Assembly: GCA_014379355.1 (NCBI GenBank)
Contig: JACMLX010000007.1
Span: 1 to 64,000 of the forward strand
Reading direction: 5' to 3'
DNA length: 64,000 nt
From: Gemmatimonadaceae bacterium
GTDB lineage: Bacteria > Gemmatimonadota > Gemmatimonadetes > Gemmatimonadales > Gemmatimonadaceae
Shown here: positions 1 through 11,400 of the stretch, in pieces
Layout of the letters: each line of letters begins with the position of its first letter
Numbering within the stretch: position 1 is the first letter of the stretch
The notes under the pieces: model-generated
Seen by the model: only the letters and a program-made list of their open reading frames with translations
What the model was told of the DNA's origin: nothing
The model's database searches: none
Made by a program: the position numbers and the translations under genes

Positions 1-1920
1 CTGGCTCTTCTCGGCAGCATGCACATTGCGCACGCCGAGGCGTGGTGAGTCGGTATAGAACGACACCATGTCCACCTTGCCCGACACATTGGCGGCGGCG
101 CGGAACCGCCCCGTCTGCGTGATGAGCAGGTTGGTGGCGTAGCCGCCGTAACTGGTGCCGTACACACCGAGTTTCGACGAATCCGCGATACCAGCCTCGA
201 TCACTGCATTCGCTGCGGCCGTCACTCCCTTGAGCCACGCTTCACCGGGGTACCCCGTCTCGAAGCCGACCGACGGCTTGACGACCACGTAGCCTTGCGA
301 CGACAGCACGTTGAGTGACGCATCGAAGGTGTCGTCGAAGAAATCCTCATAGACACTGAACAGCGTGGGATACTTCTTCGCAGTGGAGAAACCGTCCGGC
401 AAGTACACCACGCCGTAGCGGGTCTTGCCATCGGCATCGTGGTAGTTGACGAGGCGTGTGCTCGCGAGCGCCTTCGACGCGAGCGCCGGGTTCAGCGTCG
501 TGAGCCGACGCGCGCCACCCATCGCACCATCGGCGACGTACAGGTCCTGCGGCCGGTTGCCGTCAGACGACGCATAGACCATCACGGCACCGTTCCTCGA
601 CAGGCGCACGTTGCTGTAGAGGCGTGCATCGCGGACGAGTGCTGTGAGCTGTCCGGTGGTCCGGTCGAATCGCGTCACACCGCGCTCCCACGTCGTGCGT
701 GATGCCGACGTGAGGTAGATGTATCGACCATCCTCGCTCCATGCGACCGGTGCCACGCGCGGCGTGGTATTCACCGTATCGTTCGTCGCCACCACGAGTG
801 TCATTGCGGCGCGGTCGAGCGGCGCGAGCCATAGCCCGTGCGGATTCGAGAGCAGCAGTGCATCGGCCGTCGGTGACCAGCGCACGACCGTATACCGCGT
901 CAGTGCACGTGCGGCACGCGCGGCGGGCGACGTGTCGCTGGCGGCGCGCGCCGCTGCGGCGGAATCCGGACCGGCGATCTGCCGTGGTGTGGAGTCGCCG
1001 ATCGTGCGTACGAACACGCGACCATCCTTCGCGTAGGCAAAGCGCCGTCCGTCGCGGGCCCAGATCGGCACCTGCCCCTTGATGCTCGCCATCAGTTCCA
1101 TCGGCGCGCCGCCATTCACTCGGCGCGCCATCAACCGGCTGTCACTGCCGAAGATCACGTCGTAGTCGGTCTTCTTCGTGTTGTCCGACGCCCACGTGAT
1201 CAGCGAATCATCCTCGGACAGCTGATACGACTGGTACATGGCCATCGGCAGCAACTCGGTGGCCTTGCCCGTCGTCGCGTCGAGGCTGTGGACCGCACGC
1301 ACATTGCCGTCGCGGCGCATCCTGTCCCACGCCAGGAACGGATCACCGCCATCCTGCACGAAGACGGGGCCGCGCGTCATGCGTGCGAATTCCGCAGTCG
1401 CCTCGCGCTTCCACGCGTCGGTGTGCATCGAGACCAGCACACGCGAGCCGTCGCCGCTCCACTTGAGATCACTCGACTCGGCGACGTACATGCCCGCCGG
1501 CACCGGCAGCGTGCGTGCGCGTCCGGTCGCGCGATCCCAGATCACCGTCTCAACGCGATCATTGCGCACCACCAGGGCGCCGACCCTGCTCGCATCGGGC
1601 GAGAGCGCGGCCGAGCGCACGGTGATCTTCGCCGGAAACACGTCACGCTGCGACCCGTCGCGTGTATCGATCACACTCAGTCGCGCTGGATTGACGCGCA
1701 GATACGTCGGGTCAGTGTCGCGGCGATAGTCGACGCCGAGACCGTCGCGCCGAGTCGCCGTCGTGACGAGCAGCCATCGGCCATCGGCCGAAAGGTCGGC
1801 GATCTGCGCAGTGGTGATATCGAGCGCGTCGTTCGCGGTGAACGCCGCGCGGGTGACCGTTTGCGCGATCAGCGCTTGCGCGAACACGACGACGAGTGCG
1901 GCGCTGCGGCGAAGAATCAT
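1..1920 (-). CDS. S9 family prolyl oligopeptidase / dipeptidyl aminopeptidase-like protein (partial, C-terminus beyond left edge)
   Basis: Reverse-complement reading from ATG at 1918-1920 gives MILRRSAALVVVFAQALIAQT (signal peptide-like), then WD/beta-propeller-like sequence and the catalytic motif GVYGTSYGGYATNLL near position 150. No stop inside the window, so it is missing from the ORF track. Confidence 0.85.
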   Translation of the reverse strand, partial: MILRRSAALVVVFAQALIAQTVTRAAFTANDALDITTAQIADLSADGRWLLVTTATRRDGLGVDYRRDTDPTYLRVNPARLSVIDTRDGSQRDVFPAKITVRSAALSPDASRVGALVVRNDRVETVIWDRATGRARTLPVPAGMYVAESSDLKWSGDGSRVLVSMHTDAWKREATAEFARMTRGPVFVQDGGDPFLAWDRMRRDGNVRAVHSLDATTGKATELLPMAMYQSYQLSEDDSLITWASDNTKKTDYDVIFGSDSRLMARRVNGGAPMELMASIKGQVPIWARDGRRFAYAKDGRVFVRTIGDSTPRQIAGPDSAAAARAASDTSPAARAARALTRYTVVRWSPTADALLLSNPHGLWLAPLDRAAMTLVVATNDTVNTTPRVAPVAWSEDGRYIYLTSASRTTWERGVTRFDRTTGQLTALVRDARLYSNVRLSRNGAVMVYASSDGNRPQDLYVADGAMGGARRLTTLNPALASKALASTRLVNYHDADGKTRYGVVYLPDGFSTAKKYPTLFSVYEDFFDDTFDASLNVLSSQGYVVVKPSVGFETGYPGEAWLKGVTAAANAVIEAGIADSSKLGVYGTSYGGYATNLLITQTGRFRAAANVSGKVDMVSFYTDSPRLGVRNVHAAEKSQ

Positions 1921-2002
1921 GGCGTGCGACCGGGTGCGGGAGCGGGCGGTGCGGCGGGACGGCCGCCGCTTCGACTGAATCGAAGCGCTTGCGCGCCTAC
2001 GG

Positions 2003-2668
2003 TCAACTTGTCGCCAGGGGACGCGTTGTGGGTCTCGGTCTGTACGCCGATTCCGGAATTTCGGAGAGCGTCGAATGCTGCACGCGTCCGCCGAGACCGT
2101 AGAACTGCGTGAAGCTCATGATCAACGGTCGCCAGAGATCGGGATCGATGCGATCGGTGCTGCCAGCCACGCGGATGGCGTCGTGCACATGGACGCGAAC
2201 GACGCGCATCTCGAATGCCACCAGGTGACCGGCACGCAGGGGATCATGCGCCGCCAGCGGATGCTCGGCCTCCAGCACGGCCTCCAGTTGTACGGGACAT
2301 TCCGCAACGCGCAGCGCTGCGACGATGTCCGCGTCGAGCGGAGTCAGTCCTGCGACGCCGAACTTGTCTCGGTGATGCCGGTATCCCATCGCCAGCTTGT
2401 GCGGCGGAACCGGATCCGAGCCGGTCGTTCTGGCAAGGCGATCGACCGCGTCGACCTGCTCCACCGATGGCAGGTTGATCACACATTCGTGTGTCCGCCG
2501 CAGATTGGCCGGTGTGTGTGATCGTGCACCGAAACCGAGCAGGCAGCTGCGTCCCAGCCACCACGCAGACGACATCGGCGCGAGGTTGGCGGAACCGTCG
2601 GCATTGCGCGTGCTGATGAGCGCGACGGGTGTTCCGAAATACAGGATTGCAGGGTCGATGACGGACAT
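2003..2668 (-). CDS. Flavin reductase-like / FMN-binding split-barrel family protein
   Basis: MSVIDPAILYFGTPVALISTRNADGSANLAPMSSAWWLG... is typical of the flavin reductase-like family; start moved from ORF position 2821 to the internal Met at 2668. Confidence 0.7.
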   Translation of the reverse strand: MSVIDPAILYFGTPVALISTRNADGSANLAPMSSAWWLGRSCLLGFGARSHTPANLRRTHECVINLPSVEQVDAVDRLARTTGSDPVPPHKLAMGYRHHRDKFGVAGLTPLDADIVAALRVAECPVQLEAVLEAEHPLAAHDPLRAGHLVAFEMRVVRVHVHDAIRVAGSTDRIDPDLWRPLIMSFTQFYGLGGRVQHSTLSEIPESAYRPRPTTRPLATS

Positions 2669-2839
2669 TGCCTGGCTCGCTGGTGTGGGATTGCCCCTAT
2701 CCTGCGGCAGGACGGTCAAGCGCGCCTCCCGAATCCTGCGGTCAACGCAGTTCGGTCGCGAACCCTTGCAGCCGACGCAGTGTATTTCGTTTCTTGCAGG
2801 CGTTCTGAACGGCTCGATCACTCATCCCGGTTTTTTCGC

Positions 2840-3367
2840 ATGCAACTCCCGGCGCGCAAGGCACGTGTGTTCCTGCCGATCTTCGCCGGTGTCTTCCTGA
2901 GCGATTGCGCGAGCAAGCGTGTCGCCGTGGAGCAGCTGTCGCCGCCGTACGTGCCGCATGATGTCTTCGGTGATGTGGTGCGTTTCACGCTCGCGTACAA
3001 CGTGCGCGCCGCGATGGGACTGTCCGCCGGTGCCTGGTCACGATGGATCCTGGCGGGCTTCGCGATCGCCCTGCTGCTCGGTGCTGCCGTGTGGCTCTTC
3101 CGCACGCGCCGCGACGAACCCGCGCTCTTCACCGGGATCGCACTGGTCGCCGCTGGAGCACTCGGCAATCTCGTGGACCGTCTGCGCTGGGATCGGGGCG
3201 TGGTGGATTTCATCGATGTCGGTTTCGGCAGCACACGATTCTGGATCTTCAACGTGGCTGACGTGGCGATCACGGTTGGCGCGGTGGTGCTCTGGTTCGC
3301 GACGCGTGAGGTGCAGCCGCCGACGGCGTCGGTATCCGTGGCGTCACCGCCGACATCTGCGGGCTGA
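2840..3367 (+). CDS. lspA: Lipoprotein signal peptidase (signal peptidase II) family protein
   Basis: Motifs SDCASK, GALGNLVDRLRWDRGVVDFIDVG and FNVADVAITVG with several hydrophobic helices; start taken as the internal ATG at 2840. Confidence 0.8.
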   Translation: MQLPARKARVFLPIFAGVFLSDCASKRVAVEQLSPPYVPHDVFGDVVRFTLAYNVRAAMGLSAGAWSRWILAGFAIALLLGAAVWLFRTRRDEPALFTGIALVAAGALGNLVDRLRWDRGVVDFIDVGFGSTRFWIFNVADVAITVGAVVLWFATREVQPPTASVSVASPPTSAG

Positions 3368-3373
3368 GCACGA

Positions 3374-4258
3374 ATGATCCTGAAGGAGGTGTTCCGAGGG
3401 CTGATCGTCGGCGGTGTTGCGCTGGCGTCGCTGTCCGGCTGCGCGCTGCGCGGTCAGCTGACCGAGTCGATCGGCTTCCGACCGAAGCCGATGCGATCGG
3501 CGCGTGCGACGCCTGAGGATTGGGGCTGGGCGACTGCGCGACTCGATACCATTTCGCGGCGGGACTCCGCCGGTGGTGTGCTGGCATGGTGGGGCGCGGC
3601 CGCCGAGCGTGCGACACCGTGTGGGGGTGTGCTCCTCCTGCATGGCAAGGGCCGCAATCGTGCCGAGATGATGCCGCTCGGCCGGGCGTTGCAGGCGGCA
3701 GGATTTTCGGTGCTGGTGCCGGACTATCGCGGCTACGGCGGCACATCCGGTGTTCCGAGCACCAGCGGCGTGTTCGCCGACGCCGCACTGTCGTATACGA
3801 GTCTGCGTGCACGACTCGGCGATACGCTGTCACCGATCGTCGTGATCGGACATTCGATGGGCACCGCGCTGGCAGCGCGGCTCGCGCGCGACAACAGCCC
3901 GGCGGCCACGGTCTACATCTCGCCGTTCACGCGCATCTCGTCGCTCGTGCGCTCGAAGGCGGGTGCGATCGGGCCGCGCCTGTTCGACACGACGAGTTTC
4001 GCGTTCAACCCGATCGACGATGCGGTGCATGTGCGTGGGCGCGCGCTCGTCGTGGTGGCGGGGCGTGACGCGCTGATCGGCCGGAACGAGAGCGACGCGT
4101 TCATCGCCGGCTTGACACCTGCGCCGGTGGTGCTGCGGGACGCGCGAGCCTCACACAATGGCGTACTGAAATCCGACTCCACGGTGCGCGGCGTGACGGA
4201 CTCGCTGCGCACCTGGCTGCACTGCTCAGACGGTCGACGGGTCGAGAGCGGGAGCTGA
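3374..4258 (+). CDS. Alpha/beta hydrolase, putative lipoprotein
   Basis: Lipobox-like LSGC near the N-terminus, GHSMG nucleophile elbow, DYRGYGGTSG motif. Confidence 0.8.
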   Translation: MILKEVFRGLIVGGVALASLSGCALRGQLTESIGFRPKPMRSARATPEDWGWATARLDTISRRDSAGGVLAWWGAAAERATPCGGVLLLHGKGRNRAEMMPLGRALQAAGFSVLVPDYRGYGGTSGVPSTSGVFADAALSYTSLRARLGDTLSPIVVIGHSMGTALAARLARDNSPAATVYISPFTRISSLVRSKAGAIGPRLFDTTSFAFNPIDDAVHVRGRALVVVAGRDALIGRNESDAFIAGLTPAPVVLRDARASHNGVLKSDSTVRGVTDSLRTWLHCSDGRRVESGS

Positions 4259-5401
4259 CGCGGGTGCCCGACGCCGGTCATACGCACGTGCGGCACGACG
4301 GAGAGCGAGGCTGATGCCGGTGATGACGAGAATCACCGAGGCGAGCGAGGCGAGACCGGCAACCGTCTGACCGGTGGTACCGAGTACCTCGCCCGTGTGT
4401 GCGAACCGCAGCACGCTGCGCGCCTGACGACCGGTGGAGAGACTGTCGAATGGCTGATACTTCGCGATCGCACCGGTCGCGACGGCGAACTGCACGGTCG
4501 CGCGGAGTTGCGGCTGGCCGCCGTTGCCACGGTCGAGCGTGACGGAGGCTGTCGTGGCGCCTGCAGCCGGGATCTGCGCCGTTACGACTTTCCAGTCGGG
4601 CATCAGTGGAAGTGCGGCGCTGATCATGCCCGAAAGCGAGCCAGCGACCGGCGCCGCGGTCTTGGCGATGGTCGCACGCTCGCCTGGCGGCGGACCGGGG
4701 GGCGTCCGCGGCGGCGGCGATTCGCCGACCACGCGATAGACGAGATCGCCGGCCCACGGATATCCGATCACGGCCCCCGAGGCGACGATCGCGATCAGCG
4801 GTAGCGCACTCCAGATGCCGAGCACGTTGTGCCAGTTGAAGTCGCGAGCCTTTGGCGAGAGTCCGGTGCGAAACCAGAGCACCGCGCGGACACGCACCCA
4901 CGTCCAGGTTCGCGGAAGCCAGAGCACCATGCCGGACAGGACGAGCACGAGAAACAGCAGGTTCGCTGCGTCATTGACGGCCTTGCCACGGGTGCGATTC
5001 GGACCTTCTCCTGCGAGCCAGCGATGCCATGCGGTCGCCCCGCTGAAGAAGGCGCGTGTGGCAGTGTCCCCACGTCCGAGCACCTTTCCGCTGGCGGGAT
5101 GCAGATACAGCATGCCTCCCCGACCGAAGGACACCAACGCGGGTTCCGAGGGATCGTGCCGGAACGCGATGGAAGTCGCGTGCGCTGTCGGATTGGCGAG
5201 TTCGGCGAGCCGCACGAGCGAGTCTGCCGGTAAATGTTTCGATACTGGCGCGTTGACGGCCTCTACCTGTCGCAAATCCGCCCAATGCATCATCTGCTTT
5301 TCGTACGTGAGCAGAACGCCCGTGACCGACATCACGAGGATGAGCGCGCCTGCAATCACGCCGGCCGAGAGGTGCAGCCAGAATAGAATGGATCTCAACA
5401 T
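4226..5401 (-). CDS. PepSY-associated transmembrane protein (iron uptake/reduction-type)
   Basis: N-terminus MLRSILFWLHLSAGVIAGALILVMSVTGVLLTYEKQM and HWLHNVLG-like WHNVLGIWSALPL helices are typical of PepSY_TM proteins. 3' end overlaps the convergent hydrolase gene (4226-4258). Confidence 0.8.
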   Translation of the reverse strand: MLRSILFWLHLSAGVIAGALILVMSVTGVLLTYEKQMMHWADLRQVEAVNAPVSKHLPADSLVRLAELANPTAHATSIAFRHDPSEPALVSFGRGGMLYLHPASGKVLGRGDTATRAFFSGATAWHRWLAGEGPNRTRGKAVNDAANLLFLVLVLSGMVLWLPRTWTWVRVRAVLWFRTGLSPKARDFNWHNVLGIWSALPLIAIVASGAVIGYPWAGDLVYRVVGESPPPRTPPGPPPGERATIAKTAAPVAGSLSGMISAALPLMPDWKVVTAQIPAAGATTASVTLDRGNGGQPQLRATVQFAVATGAIAKYQPFDSLSTGRQARSVLRFAHTGEVLGTTGQTVAGLASLASVILVITGISLALRRAARAYDRRRAPASAPALDPSTV

Positions 5402-5411
5402 GACCAGTAGA

Positions 5412-5426
5412 TGAGAATGAGTATCA
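5412..5426. promoter_or_regulatory. Fur-box-like operator
   Basis: TGAGAATGAGTATCA matches the 7-1-7 Fur consensus TGATAAT-N-ATTATCA at 12 of 14 half-site positions; lies about 11 bp upstream of the PepSY gene start. Confidence 0.65.
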
Positions 5427-5486
5427 GCTAGTGTAAGGAAGCCTATTCCGTACAGCGTCGCTCGTCAATTCTCGACTCCGGCCATC

Positions 5487-8400
5487 TCACCGCATCGCGT
5501 CCAACCTCGCCAGGAGTTGCGCCTCGACTTCGTCATCCGACAACACGTCCGCGGTGCGCAGGTCGGCAACGTCGGCTGATGCCGTGACGGTGGGCGGCGC
5601 CACTGGCACTGACGGGAACAGCTCGGTCAGCAGGAACCCGGCAAGCGATGCCACATTCGGGTAGTTGAACGTCAGCGTCGACGGCAGCGACTTCTCCACC
5701 GCCGCCTCGAGCCGGCGCTTCAATTCCACCGACATCAGTGAATCGAGACCCAGTTCGAAGAAGCCGAAATCGAGCGGAATGCCGTCATCGTTGGCGTAGC
5801 CGAGCACCGTCGCCACCTCGCGCCGAACCATCTGCTGCAGCAGTTGCAGTCGCGCCTCGGGACGGGCTGCGCGGATCGGAAGCATCGCACTCGGCGCTGC
5901 ACCGTGTGCCGCCGATGCTGCGCGATGGTCGATACGGACAGTACGTCGCGCGGCGAGGGCGTGGATCAGCGGACGCGCGCGTCGTGATTCATAGAGCGGC
6001 ACCAGCGTGCTCCAGTCCACATCGGCGACAGCCGCGAACGTGTCACCAGCGCTGATGAGACGTCCGAGCAGGTCGAGCGCCGTGTCCGACGCGAGTTGAC
6101 GCAGACCGCCGCGCGCAATCGTCGCCTGCGCATCTGCCGATGCGACACGCATCAGGTCCCAGGTGCCCCACGCCACCGTCAGCGCCGTGCGGCCCTGCGC
6201 GCGACGGTGCGACGCAAGCGCGTCGAGATACTGGTTCGCCGCCGCGTAATGCGCGAGGCCGTGCACACCGAGGAGGGACGTCGTCGACGAGAACAGGACG
6301 AAGAAGTCGAGCGGGGTGTCTGCGGTGATGCGATGGAGCACACGTGACGCATCCACCTTGCCCGCCCGCATGCTTTCCAGCGCAGTTGCGGACAACTCCC
6401 TGATCGGCGCACTCGACATCTGCACGGCCGCGTGGACGACGCCGCGCAACGGCGCCCACTGCGTGCCGAACCGAGCGAGGATCGCGCGCATCTGCTCCTC
6501 GTCCGACACATCGGCGCGGACCACATGCACCGTGGTGCCGCGTTCGCTGATGCCGCCGAGTATGGCGTGCCGGGCATCGGTGGGATTCGGATCGACGCCG
6601 CTGCGCGACACGAGCACGATCTCACCAGCGCCGTGTGCGGCCAGCCATTCGGCGACGCGAAGTCCGAGGCCGCCTGTGCCACCGGTCACGAGATAGGCAC
6701 CATCGTCCCGCAGCGTGAACGGCATGGCTGCGGCTGCCGGCCGTGGCGTGAGTCGCGCCGCCAGGCGCAGACCACGACGGAACGCGACCTGGTCTTCGCT
6801 CTGCGTATGAGTCACCTCGCCGACGAGTGCGTCGGCCGCTGCCGATGCAGACATCGCCGGATCGAGATCGATCAGGGCACCTGCGCTGTGCGGGAATTCG
6901 AGTGAGAAACCGCGGAGCCACCCCCAGAGCGGGGCCTGTTCCGGCGAAGTCACCGGATCTGACTCACCGACCCGTTGAGCGCCGCTCGTCGCGATCCACA
7001 CTCGTGCCTCGGCACCATCTTCCGCGACGGCACGAAGGATCGCGAGCGGCAGTGTCTCGGTGAGCACGATGTTCTCGCGCACGGTTGCAGCCGACTCGGC
7101 CACACCAGGCGTGACGTCGAGTGCGGAGAGATACACGATCGACACCGCTCCGGCATGACGCGCGCGGAAGGCCGCGATGTCATGTCGCGCAGATTCCGGC
7201 GTAGCATCGGCGGCTGCGACGAGGCGCACCGCTGCCTGTCGCGATTCGAGTGCCTGGCCCAGTGACTGCGCCACACCATGTGAATCGGCGAAGATGAGCG
7301 TCGGCGCGACAGGCGCGCGTGCGGCAATCGGCGCGCGGGCGACGAAGACCGACTGCATCGCGGCCGCCGTTCCATGCACCGGTGCCGACGGCGCGACGGC
7401 GGCATCACCGAAGCCCGCAGCACGCAGCAACTCGAGCCATCGTGTGCCACTCACCAGTGGATGCGACGGTCTGACGTCATGATCGGTGAAGCGCCACCAG
7501 CCATCGGTGAGACCGAAGGTCAGGTCCACCCAGCGCAACGGCGTCGTGCCTTCGAGCAGCAGCAGCAGCGCACCAGGCGCTGCAAGCTGGCGCACATGTG
7601 CGAGCGTCTGCTGCAGATCGACCGTCGCGTGCAGGACGTTCGACGCGATGATTACGTCGAATTCGTGCGAGGCGAATCCCTGTCCGACCGGATCATTCTC
7701 GATGTCGAGCAAGCGCACTTCGAGGCCAGAGTGCGCGCCGAACCGGTCCCGCGCACGCTCGAGGAAGAGCGGCGAGATGTCGCTGAACACATAGCGTGAA
7801 CCCGCGGGCACGACATCGAGGGTGTAGGCCGTGGTACCGCCCGTACCAGCGCCGATTTCCAGAACACGCAGCGGCGAAGACCCGCGCGCCGACACTTCCG
7901 CGCGCAGCGCCTCGCGCAGAGCGCCGTTGTACGTGCGCGCGAACGGTGAGTCGCGATACAGCCCATCGAGCGCTGCGAACGAGCCGCCGGGGAAAAGGAG
8001 TTGAAGCGGATCTTCGGCGCCACGCAGCACGTCGGCGAGTCGTTCGCCGCAGCGCTCGAGAATCGCCATCTCACCGCCGCCCATCGTCCGCAGGCGAGCA
8101 CGCGTCGCGGCATCCGGCATCCGCTGCACATCGTCGGGTGCAGCGATCGACAGCAAACGCGTGACGAGTCGATGATGCTGCGGCGTCACCGACATCAACG
8201 CCGCAGCCGATGGCTGTGCGCCCGCGTCCGCAAGATCGAGTGCCTCCAACGCGGCCGAGGCATACGCCGCTGCCGTCGCCTCGAGAACGGGAATCAGCTC
8301 ATCGTATTCGGCGAAGCCATGTTCCGCTCCGAGCAGATCGAGGCTGCCCGATACGTGCGCTGCCAGGAGATCCGGCGCCGGCAATGCACTCTCCAGGCCG

Positions 8401-11400
8401 AGCGGGGCCTCCTCCCACGTCAGATCGTACGTGAGGGCATCGGAGGTCACGTCATCGGTGGCGGCCGCCACGACGAGCGAGAGGTCCATGAACGCGGCCA
8501 GCACCGCACCCGTCTCGTCGAAAACACGGACTGCGCCGCTCCATGCCGCCGCGTCGTCGCTCGGCGTCATGGTGGCGTGACACCATGCGGCGGTCGCAAG
8601 ATCATCGTGCACGTACGCCGTGCCGATGCGAGCGAGCACGCGCACCTGTGAGGAGCCGTGACGCTCATGGAAGTTGGGCGCCGCGACACCAAGCGTCTGC
8701 AGCGCGCCATCCAGCAACGACGCGCGTCGTTCAACTGCGCTCACACCAGTCGGCACGACGAGTCGCGACAGCGCGGCACCGTCCGATCGCCACAGCTCGT
8801 GCACCGACCGCACCGAGTCACCGATCGTGATGTTCCGACTCTGGAATGCCGCATAGACTGCGTTCTCGTCGAGGTGCTCGGCGAGACTCTGTTGCAGCTC
8901 GCTGATGTTCGTGATGGCGGACGATTCGGCTGGGGCTACGCTGGTACGCGCGCGCATGTGCCGCGTCCACGCGGCGTCATCGTCACGCGCATGGCTGAAC
9001 AGCGTGATGCTGGCGTCACCATCGTCACGAAGCTCGACCGTGATGCAGGCGTCGTGATCATCGCGACCGACTTCGAGCGGCGCGATGAAGCGGATGTCGT
9101 GCAACACGACTGGAGCCTGGCCGAGTACCTGACTCGCAGCGAGCAGTGCCACATCGACGAACGCGGAGCCGGCAAACAGCGGACGACCACGCACGATGTG
9201 TTCGCGCAACGTCGCGGGGGCATCCGGGCCGATCGGGACCGGGAACGTGGCCACCGGCCCTGGCAGTCGAGCGCCGAGCAGGCCATTGTCGCGAGCCGCT
9301 GCAGTTCGCGTACGGCGTGGCGTTGCGCTGTTTGAAAGCCAGTACCGTTGATGCTGGAAAGGATAGGTCGGCAACGCCGGACGAGCGCCGCTGCCCTGCA
9401 CGAATCGCTTCCAGCGCACCGTCATGCCGCGCGCCCACCCGCGACCGAGCGAATCGGTGAGCGTGATCCACGGATCGATGCCGGTGCGTAGCGACGGCAC
9501 CGACACCGCATCGACGACGCCGGTTTCGAGCAATGACGCGCGCGACAATCCCGACAGCACGGCACTTGGCCCGATCTCGATCAGCACACGCACGCCACGG
9601 GCTGCGAGCGTTTCGACGACGCGACGCCATTGCACCGGCTGCCGCATCTGGTCGATCCAGTATTGCGCTGAGACGGCCACGGAATTCGACTGCACGTCGC
9701 CGGTCAGGCAGGACACCCACTCGATGCTCGGTGCACTGAGCTGCGGCGTGTCACAGACGGCTCGGTAGTCATCGAGCATCACATCGAGTTGCGCCGAGTG
9801 ATACGCATGTGCGACGAGTGCCAGCCGTCGCACGCGGATGCCTGCTGCACCGAGTACCGCTTCCGCCTGCTCGATGTGCGCAGTCGATCCGGAGAGCACG
9901 ACCTGCTCCGGTGCGTTCACGGCCGCAATTTCGAGCGGTGACGGTGAACCGATTGGCGAGCCCACGACGGATTCGATTCTGGCCTGATTCGCATCGACGA
10001 TGGCCATCGCACCCTGGTCGGGCGGCAACGCGCCGACAAGGCGCCCGCGTGCCGCGACCAGGCGCAGCGCATCACGCTCCGACATCACGCCGGCCGTCAC
10101 GGCCGCGGCGTATTCGCCGAGCGAGTGCCCGGCCACGGACGCCGGTTCCACGCCCCAGCTGCGCCACAACTCGGCAAGCGCGATCTGAAACGCGACGTGT
10201 GCGGTCGCGCTGACTTCAGGGCGCGTGAAGTCGTGCGGCGTCGCGCCGTATAGCACCTCGATCAGCGAGACGCCGATGATCTCACGTAGCACTCCGTCGA
10301 GTCGTGTCATCGCAACGTTGAACACCGGCGCCGTGTCGAACAGCGTACGACCCATGCCGACATCGGCGCCGCCCTGACCGGTGAACACGAACGCGACGTC
10401 TGCAGACTGGGACGACATCGTGTCGGTGGCAATCACCGACGCGGTGCCGATGGTCTCACTCGCGAGAGGTCCTTCGCCGTGCGCCAGGCGATTCAGGAGC
10501 TCGCGCGCGTCATCCGCTGTCGGCGCGAGGATCGCAGCACGCGCACCGACGAGCTGTGAGCGACCAGATCCGCCGACGTCACACACGTCGGGCCATGAGG
10601 CGCGCGGGTCGCCAGCGAGATGTGCTGTGTAGCGAGCTGCGATCTCACGCACCGCCACACCGGTGCGCGCCGCGATCGGCAGGATGTAACACGCGCGTGG
10701 CTCCGGCGACCCTGCGACGAGGGCTGCGGCAGGCGCTTCCTCGAGTACGATGTGTGCGTTCGTGCCACTGAAGCCGAATGAGCTGACGCCAGCCATTCGT
10801 GGACGATCGGTGCGCACCCACGCTTCACCACCGGCCGCCGGCAGTCGCACACCGAGCGAGGACCAATCCACATGCGGCGTCGGCGACAGGGCATGCAGGT
10901 GTGCAGGAATGCGTTCGCGCTGCAATGCGAGGATCGTCTTCGCGAGGCCCGCGACGCCGGCCGCGGCTTCGAGATGTCCGAAGTTCGTCTTCACCGACGA
11001 CGCGATGAGCGAGTCGGCCGTGCTGCGTCCGACGCCATACACCGCGCCCAATGCGCGCAGCTCGATCGGATCACCGAGTGACGTGCCGGTACCGTGCGCT
11101 TCGACGTAGTCGATGTCGGCTGCGGTCACTGCGGCGTTCGCCAGCGCGGCGCGGATCACCGCTTCCTGTGATGGACCATTCGGTGCCGTGAGACCGCTGC
11201 TGCGACCGTCCTGATTGACGGCCGAGCCGCGGATGACGGCGAGAACGCGATCGCCATCCGCCAGCGCCGTCGCAAGTCGCTTGAGCACGAGTACACCGCA
11301 ACCTTCACCGCGCACGAAGCCATCGGCACCGGCATCGAACGTCTTGCAGCGACCGTCGGGTGCCATCATGCGCGCACGGGACAGCATCAGCGTGGTTTCC

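Noticed and set aside
5437-5449. GGAAGCCTATTCC hairpin as terminator of the PKS operon
   Set aside because: Stem is only 4 bp and lacks a T-tract; too weak to call.
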